In this document: one piece after another, positions 5,529 to 9,582 of the stretch | How the letters are laid out: each line of letters opens with the position of its first letter | Numbering within the stretch: the stretch's first letter is position 1 | NCBI GenBank assembly: GCA_047517485.1 | Contig: JAKZSU010000044.1 | Coordinates: forward strand, 1 to 9,582 | Reading direction: 5' to 3' | Source of the DNA: JAKZSU01 sp047517485 | GTDB lineage: Bacteria; Pseudomonadota; Alphaproteobacteria; UBA7887 | Length of the DNA: 9,582 bases | Position numbers and translations under genes: made by a program | Notes under the pieces: model-generated | What the model was told of the DNA's origin: nothing | Databases searched by the model: none | Seen by the model: only the letters and a program-made list of their open reading frames with translations

Positions 5529-6452
5529 TTACTCCTCGGTTCCGGCGGCGGCGTCTTGGACTTCGATGAAGACCCGTTTGATATCGGGAAAGCTGGTCTT
5601 GATGGCGCGTTCGAGCGCGGTGATGGTCCGCTCGACCTCGCCGGCCGGGACGGTGTCGGCGAAATCCAGGCTCAGCGCGAGCAAGATGTCGTTGGGGCCC
5701 ATATGCATGGTCCTGAGCTCGTTGACCGAGATCACCTGGGACTCGGCGTTCGCCAGATCGCGCACGCCGTCGATTACGTGGGGCAGCGCGCTTTCGCCGG
5801 TCAACAGGCTCTTGCATTCGTAGGCCAGAAAGGCCGCGGTCACCGCCAGCACCGCGCCGATCAGGACCGAGGCCACGCCGTCGAGCACCGGAAGCCCCAG
5901 GTGCTGGCTCAGCCAGATGCCGACCAGGGCGATCAACAGGCCGAGCATGGCCGCGGAATCCTCGAACAGCACGGTAAAGACGGAAGGGTCCTTGCTGGCG
6001 CGCACCGCGTCGAACCACCCCAAATCGCCCTTGGTGCGACGGAATTCGCGCAAGGCGAACACCCAGGCCGCGCCCTCGAACACCAGCGCCAAGGCGAGCA
6101 CGATGTAATTGATGTAGGCATCGGTCATCACGTGCGGGTGGCGGATTTTGTCGATGCCTTCATAGATCGAGACGCCGGCGCCCAGCCCGAATATCAGGAT
6201 GGCGACGACGAAACTGTAGAAATAGAGTTCCATGCCATAGCCGAACGGGTGCCGCTCGTCGGCTTTGCGGCCCGAGCGCTTGAGGCCATAGAGCAGCAAA
6301 CCCTGGTTGCCGGTATCGACCAGCGAATGAATTGCCTCGCTGAGCATGGCCGACGAGCCGGTCGTGGCGGCAGCGCCAAACTTGGTGACCGCGATCAGGC
6401 TATTACCGGCGAGCGCGGCGAGAATGACGCCGCGTGATCCGTGACTGGCCAT
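5529..6452 (-). CDS. Cation diffusion facilitator, ZnT9-like
   Basis: A 307-residue member of the CDF family, which exchanges divalent metal ions (mostly Zn2+) for protons across the inner membrane. It has about six membrane helices (near 7-28, 34-56, 78-98, 113-133, 160-181, 188-210) and a cytosolic ferredoxin-like C-terminal domain (about 220-307). TM2 carries SEAIHSLVD (38-46), the family metal site with H42 and D46. HPFGYG (68-73) is a ZnT9-type loop. In TM5 the usual HxxxD pair is replaced by FEDSAAMLG (E164, D165), a change I recall from the ZnT9 branch, so metal choice or activity may differ. The start at 6452 has AGGA at 9-base spacing inside the end of pepN, 5 bases away, which indicates co-transcription and coupling. 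Confidence 0.86.
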   Translation of the reverse strand: MASHGSRGVILAALAGNSLIAVTKFGAAATTGSSAMLSEAIHSLVDTGNQGLLLYGLKRSGRKADERHPFGYGMELYFYSFVVAILIFGLGAGVSIYEGIDKIRHPHVMTDAYINYIVLALALVFEGAAWVFALREFRRTKGDLGWFDAVRASKDPSVFTVLFEDSAAMLGLLIALVGIWLSQHLGLPVLDGVASVLIGAVLAVTAAFLAYECKSLLTGESALPHVIDGVRDLANAESQVISVNELRTMHMGPNDILLALSLDFADTVPAGEVERTITALERAIKTSFPDIKRVFIEVQDAAAGTEE

Positions 6453-6457
6453 GACTT

Positions 6458-9088
6458 TTATCCTAAGGACTTGCTGGCAATCTCATATACATCGCGCGAC
6501 ACGGATGGCACGGCGAGAATGCGCTCCAGCTCCGTCTTCATCCGCGTCTGGCGCGCCTCGTCAAACCCGCGCCAGCGGCCGAGCGGCGGCAGCAGGCGTG
6601 CCGCGACTTGTGGATTGAGCGCGTTGAGCGCGATCACCTGATCGGCGAGAAACCGATAGCCGGCGCCGGTCTGGTCATGGAAATGCAACGGATTGCCGAC
6701 CACGAAGGCGCCGATCAAAGCGCGCACTTTGTTGGGGTTGTTGAGGGCAAACGCCGGGTGATCGAGCAGGTGGATGACCGCGGCCAAGGTATCGGGACGC
6801 GAGGACCGCGCCTGCAGGGCAAACCATTTGTCGATCACCAACGGATTATCGCCGTGGCGGTGGTGAAAATCGTCGAGGGCTTCGCCGCGTTCCGGCCCGG
6901 CACGGTCGACCAATAGGGCGAGCGCCGCCATCCGGTCGGTCATATTGTCGGCGTCGTGGTACTGGCGCTCGACCAAGCCGCGCCGCGCCGCGTCCGGCGC
7001 CTGGTCGAGATACGTGAGTGCCCGGTTCTTCAAGGCCCGCCGCGCCGCGCTTTTGGTGTCGGGTTGATATGGCTCGTTGGTCTGGTTGGCGCGATAGATC
7101 GCTTCCAGGTCGCCGGACAGACGGGTGGCGATGGCGCCCCGCAGCGTCTCGCGGGCGTGATGGATCGCCGTGACATCGACCACCGGCATGTGCTCGGCGA
7201 GGGTGTCCTCGCTCGGTAGCGCCAGGGTTTCGGCGAGCAGCGCGCGATCGAGCGCCGAGTCGTCGAGGGTGAGCGCCAAGGCATCGATAAAAGCCCCGTC
7301 GATGTCGACCGGCCGCCCGGCCTGGATATCGCTCACCATGTCGAGCAAAAGGACGGTGGCATATTGCTGGCCCGACTCCCAGCGATTGAAGGGATCGTTG
7401 TCGTTGGCCATCAGAAAAGCGCGCTCGGCGGCGCCGAGATCCGTGGTCAGGATGACCGGCGCGCTAAAGCCTCGGTTTAACGACGGCACTGGTGCCTCGT
7501 CGATATCGGTGAAGCAAAAGGTCTGGCGCGCCTCGGTCAGTGCCAGCACCTTGGTGGTTGATGGCGCGCCGCCGTCGAGCCGCAGCGCCAGATCGTTGCC
7601 GTCGCTGCCGACCAGGCCGACCGCGAGCGGGATATGCATCGGCTGTTTTCGCGCCTGACCCGGGGTTGCCGGTACCGCCTGGGTCACCGTCAGATCGTAG
7701 GTATGCCGGTCGGGGTCGAACGAACCCGACACCTGAACCTCGGGTGTTCCGGCTTGGCCATACCATCGTTTGAGCGCGGTGAAATTGGTCGCCGCCGCAT
7801 CGCTCATCGCGGCGGCGAAATCATCGCAGGTGACCGCCTGGCCGTCGTGACGCTGGAAATATAGATCCATGCCGGCGCGAAATTTCTCCCGCCCGATCAC
7901 CCGGTGCATCATGCGGATCACCTCGGCGCCCTTTTCATACACCGTCGCGGTATAGAAATTATTGATCTCGATATAGGACGACGGGCGAACCGGGTGCGCC
8001 AGCGGCCCGGCATCCTCGGGGAACTGACGGGCGCGCAACTGCCGCACATCCTCGATGCGCTTGACCGCGGCCGAGCCCATGTCGGCGGAAAACTGCTGGT
8101 CGCGGAAGACCGTCAACCCTTCCTTGAGGCTGAGCTGAAACCAGTCGCGGCAGGTCACCCGATTGCCGGTCCAATTGTGAAAATATTCATGCGCGACGAT
8201 GGCTTCGATCAGCGCGTAATCCGCATCAGTGGCGGTTTCCGGATTGGCCAGGACATATTTGGCGTTGAACAGGTTGAGGCTCTTGTTTTCCATCGCCCCC
8301 ATGTTGAAATCGCTCACCGCGACGATGTTGAACAAGTCGAGATCATATTCGAGGCCATAGACGTCTTCGTCCCATCGCATGGCGCGCTTCAGCGACTCGA
8401 GTGCATGGGCGCAGCGGTCCTCGTTGCCGTGTTCGACGAAGATGCGCAACGCGACGGCGCGTCCCGACGCCGTGACGAAGGTGTCTTCCACCTTTGCCAA
8501 ATCACCGGCGACCAAGGCAAACAGATAGCAAGGCTTGGGAAAGGGATCATGCCAGGTCGCGCTGTGACGGCCGTCGTCGAGGACCTTCTCGTTGACCAAA
8601 TTGCCGTTCGACAACAGCACCGGCGCGCGATTCGCGTCGGCGCGGATGGTGACGGAATAAACCGCCATGACATCGGGGCGGTCGAGGAAATAGGTGATGC
8701 GGCGAAAACCTTCGGCCTCGCATTGGGTACAAAACGTGCCGCTCGACACGTATAGGCCCTCGAGCCGGGTGTTCTCCGCCGGCCGGCAGGTGGTGACGAT
8801 CTCGACCGACGCTTGTTCGGCCAGATCCGGGATCCTCAGGCCGTGGTCATCGACCGTATAGGCGTTGGTGCCTAGCGGCGTTCCGTCGATCGATATCGAC
8901 GCCAAGGCGAGGTCTTCGCCGTCAAGGACCAGGGGCGTGCCCGCCGGCCCGTCGCGCACGATTTCGAGGCGGGAGCGAACGCGAGTCTCGGTCTCGTCGA
9001 GATCAAATTCGAGCGTCACCGCGGTGATACGATAATCCGGCGGGCGATAGTCGGCGAGATGTGTCGCCGTCGGCTGTTTGCTATCCAT
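6458..9088 (-). CDS. pepN: Aminopeptidase N (M1 zinc metallopeptidase)
   Basis: An 876-residue cytosolic M1 aminopeptidase that removes N-terminal residues from peptides, with broad specificity and a main role in peptide recycling. With the ATG at 9088 the signature blocks fall at GAMEN 264-268, HEYFH 300-304 and the third zinc ligand E323, in KEGLTVFRDQQFS. These are within three residues of E. coli PepN (261-265, 297-301, 320; 870 residues), and that agreement sets the start. A 12-codon TTG-started extension to 9124 is open but unneeded. The N-terminal beta domain, catalytic domain, small beta domain and long helical C-terminal domain are all covered. It lies 36 bases after the broken zincin gene and 5 bases before the CDF gene. 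No clear SD or promoter is visible; the natural promoter may lie above the insertion sequence, so expression could be affected. Confidence 0.95.
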   Translation of the reverse strand: MDSKQPTATHLADYRPPDYRITAVTLEFDLDETETRVRSRLEIVRDGPAGTPLVLDGEDLALASISIDGTPLGTNAYTVDDHGLRIPDLAEQASVEIVTTCRPAENTRLEGLYVSSGTFCTQCEAEGFRRITYFLDRPDVMAVYSVTIRADANRAPVLLSNGNLVNEKVLDDGRHSATWHDPFPKPCYLFALVAGDLAKVEDTFVTASGRAVALRIFVEHGNEDRCAHALESLKRAMRWDEDVYGLEYDLDLFNIVAVSDFNMGAMENKSLNLFNAKYVLANPETATDADYALIEAIVAHEYFHNWTGNRVTCRDWFQLSLKEGLTVFRDQQFSADMGSAAVKRIEDVRQLRARQFPEDAGPLAHPVRPSSYIEINNFYTATVYEKGAEVIRMMHRVIGREKFRAGMDLYFQRHDGQAVTCDDFAAAMSDAAATNFTALKRWYGQAGTPEVQVSGSFDPDRHTYDLTVTQAVPATPGQARKQPMHIPLAVGLVGSDGNDLALRLDGGAPSTTKVLALTEARQTFCFTDIDEAPVPSLNRGFSAPVILTTDLGAAERAFLMANDNDPFNRWESGQQYATVLLLDMVSDIQAGRPVDIDGAFIDALALTLDDSALDRALLAETLALPSEDTLAEHMPVVDVTAIHHARETLRGAIATRLSGDLEAIYRANQTNEPYQPDTKSAARRALKNRALTYLDQAPDAARRGLVERQYHDADNMTDRMAALALLVDRAGPERGEALDDFHHRHGDNPLVIDKWFALQARSSRPDTLAAVIHLLDHPAFALNNPNKVRALIGAFVVGNPLHFHDQTGAGYRFLADQVIALNALNPQVAARLLPPLGRWRGFDEARQTRMKTELERILAVPSVSRDVYEIASKSLG

Positions 9089-9124
9089 CGTCAATGGATA
9101 GCCCAGCCGAGCGGTCCACCGCAA

Positions 9125-9448
9125 TCACCCGATGAGCAGATCGGGAAGAATTTGCCTGGCGGTGGCGAGCGCTTGCAGGCGCGGGGTTCGCGGCTTCAGG
9201 CGCGGGTGATAGAGCAGGCGGATTGCCATGCGGTCCCATTCGGAGTAGCCGCGCGCCCGTTCCGGGGCATGGCGATTGGCGAGCGCCGAGGGTGCGCCGA
9301 TACCGATCTTCAGGCTCGGCCAATGATTGTCGAACCCCAGCGCATGCATGAATTCGTGATGCAGGCAGTCGGCGAAATCGTCGCGGACGCGAAGCCGCGC
9401 GGTTCGCAGCACGCCGCGCCGCCCGCGGGTATTGGTATAACAGACCAC
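9125..9448 (-). pseudogene. DUF2927-like zincin, N terminus removed by IS insertion
   Basis: This is the C-terminal part (about 107 residues) of a protein resembling DUF2927, a family of secreted or periplasmic putative metalloproteases. The core is DCLHHEFMHALGFDNHW, with HExxH at fragment residues 31-35 and a further G38 and H42. The spacing is close to, but one longer than, the metzincin HExxHxxGxxH. Then come GYSEWDRMAIRLLYHPRLKPRTP and ARQILPDLL, which match the family's usual ending. The frame opens upstream only into insertion-sequence DNA, with a stop at 9476-9478. The GTG at 9448 lies on the junction and has no SD site. The signal peptide and N-terminal domain that such proteins should have are missing. 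The gene is therefore read as broken, with its zinc site still intact. Confidence 0.75.
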
Positions 9449-9582
9449 TAGTGTCCGGTTAAAAATCGAATAAATTCAATTGGTTGGTTATTTGCGAAGC
9501 GTTGCATCTGTTTTCGTCTCCCGCAAGTGCTTGATGTATGGGCATTTTCTCGAAGAGGGTCACCGAGAGGATCTGTAACAAA
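9449..9582 (-). mobile_element. IS4-family insertion sequence, terminal part
   Basis: The transposase C terminus runs out within 10 bases of a sharp change from zincin coding sequence to IS sequence. The likely terminal repeat begins near 9450 (AGTGTCCGGTTAAAAA). A palindrome CACTAGTG (9446-9453) spans the junction and may include target bases. The rest of the element, its other end and any target duplication lie beyond the window, so the exact boundary is uncertain by a few bases. Confidence 0.7.
9459..9582 (-). CDS. IS4-family transposase, last 40 residues
   Basis: Reading leftward from the window edge gives LLQILSVTLFEKMPIHQALA, then an acidic linker, and ends NQLNLFDF with a TAA at 9459-9461. 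The ILSVTLFEK and NQLNLFDF blocks are the characteristic tail of IS4-family transposases that carry an N-terminal DUF4372 domain. The DDE catalytic residues would lie upstream, outside the window. Nothing in the visible part is damaged, so the element may be intact and recent. Confidence 0.78.
   Translation of the reverse strand, partial: LLQILSVTLFEKMPIHQALAGDENRCNASQITNQLNLFDF

Noticed and set aside
5511..6437. Long plus-strand open frame opposite the CDF gene
   Set aside because: Antisense shadow rich in His, Gln and Asp with no domain pattern; the minus strand encodes a coherent membrane transporter.
7904..8755. Long plus-strand open frame opposite pepN
   Set aside because: It overlaps the catalytic core of PepN and shows no recognisable features of its own.

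Overview
The window looks like chromosomal DNA from a GC-rich alphaproteobacterium, possibly of the Rhodospirillales/Rhizobiales type. I infer this from base composition, Shine-Dalgarno (SD) sites, and the family mix: a DUF6524-like membrane protein, a ZntB-type CorA transporter, PepN and a DUF2927-like zincin. No marker here fixes the genus.

The left part (1-1800) is patchy and accessory-like. It holds the C-terminal remnant of an ISXO2/IS1595-type transposase and an odd leucine-type tRNA gene on the minus strand. That tRNA has a proline-type AGG anticodon and a 35-nt variable arm. Next come a minus-strand gene for a HARE-type winged-helix protein and a divergent small gene of unknown function. 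An 18-bp perfect palindrome abuts that gene's stop codon. A loosely filled stretch follows, with a strong minus-strand intrinsic terminator and one weak small ORF.

The right part (1796-9448) is a compact run of leftward genes with ordinary chromosomal coding character. In transcription order these are a broken zincin gene (DUF2927-like), pepN (aminopeptidase N), a ZnT9-like cation diffusion facilitator, a zntB-like CorA transporter, a GalE-family epimerase, a four-helix membrane protein (DUF6524-like), and a nitronate monooxygenase-family flavoprotein. PepN, the CDF protein and the ZntB-like protein are separated by only 5 and 7 bases and are probably co-transcribed. The set joins a zinc peptidase with two predicted zinc transporters. 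The DUF6524-like and flavoprotein genes overlap and are probably translationally coupled.

The right edge (about 9449-9582) is the end of an IS4-family element, with the last 40 residues of its transposase. Its insertion removed the N-terminal part of the zincin gene.

The points most worth a second look are the tRNA, the loss of the catalytic lysine in the GalE-family protein, and the parS-like palindrome. I did not find a complete new defence or biosynthetic system.
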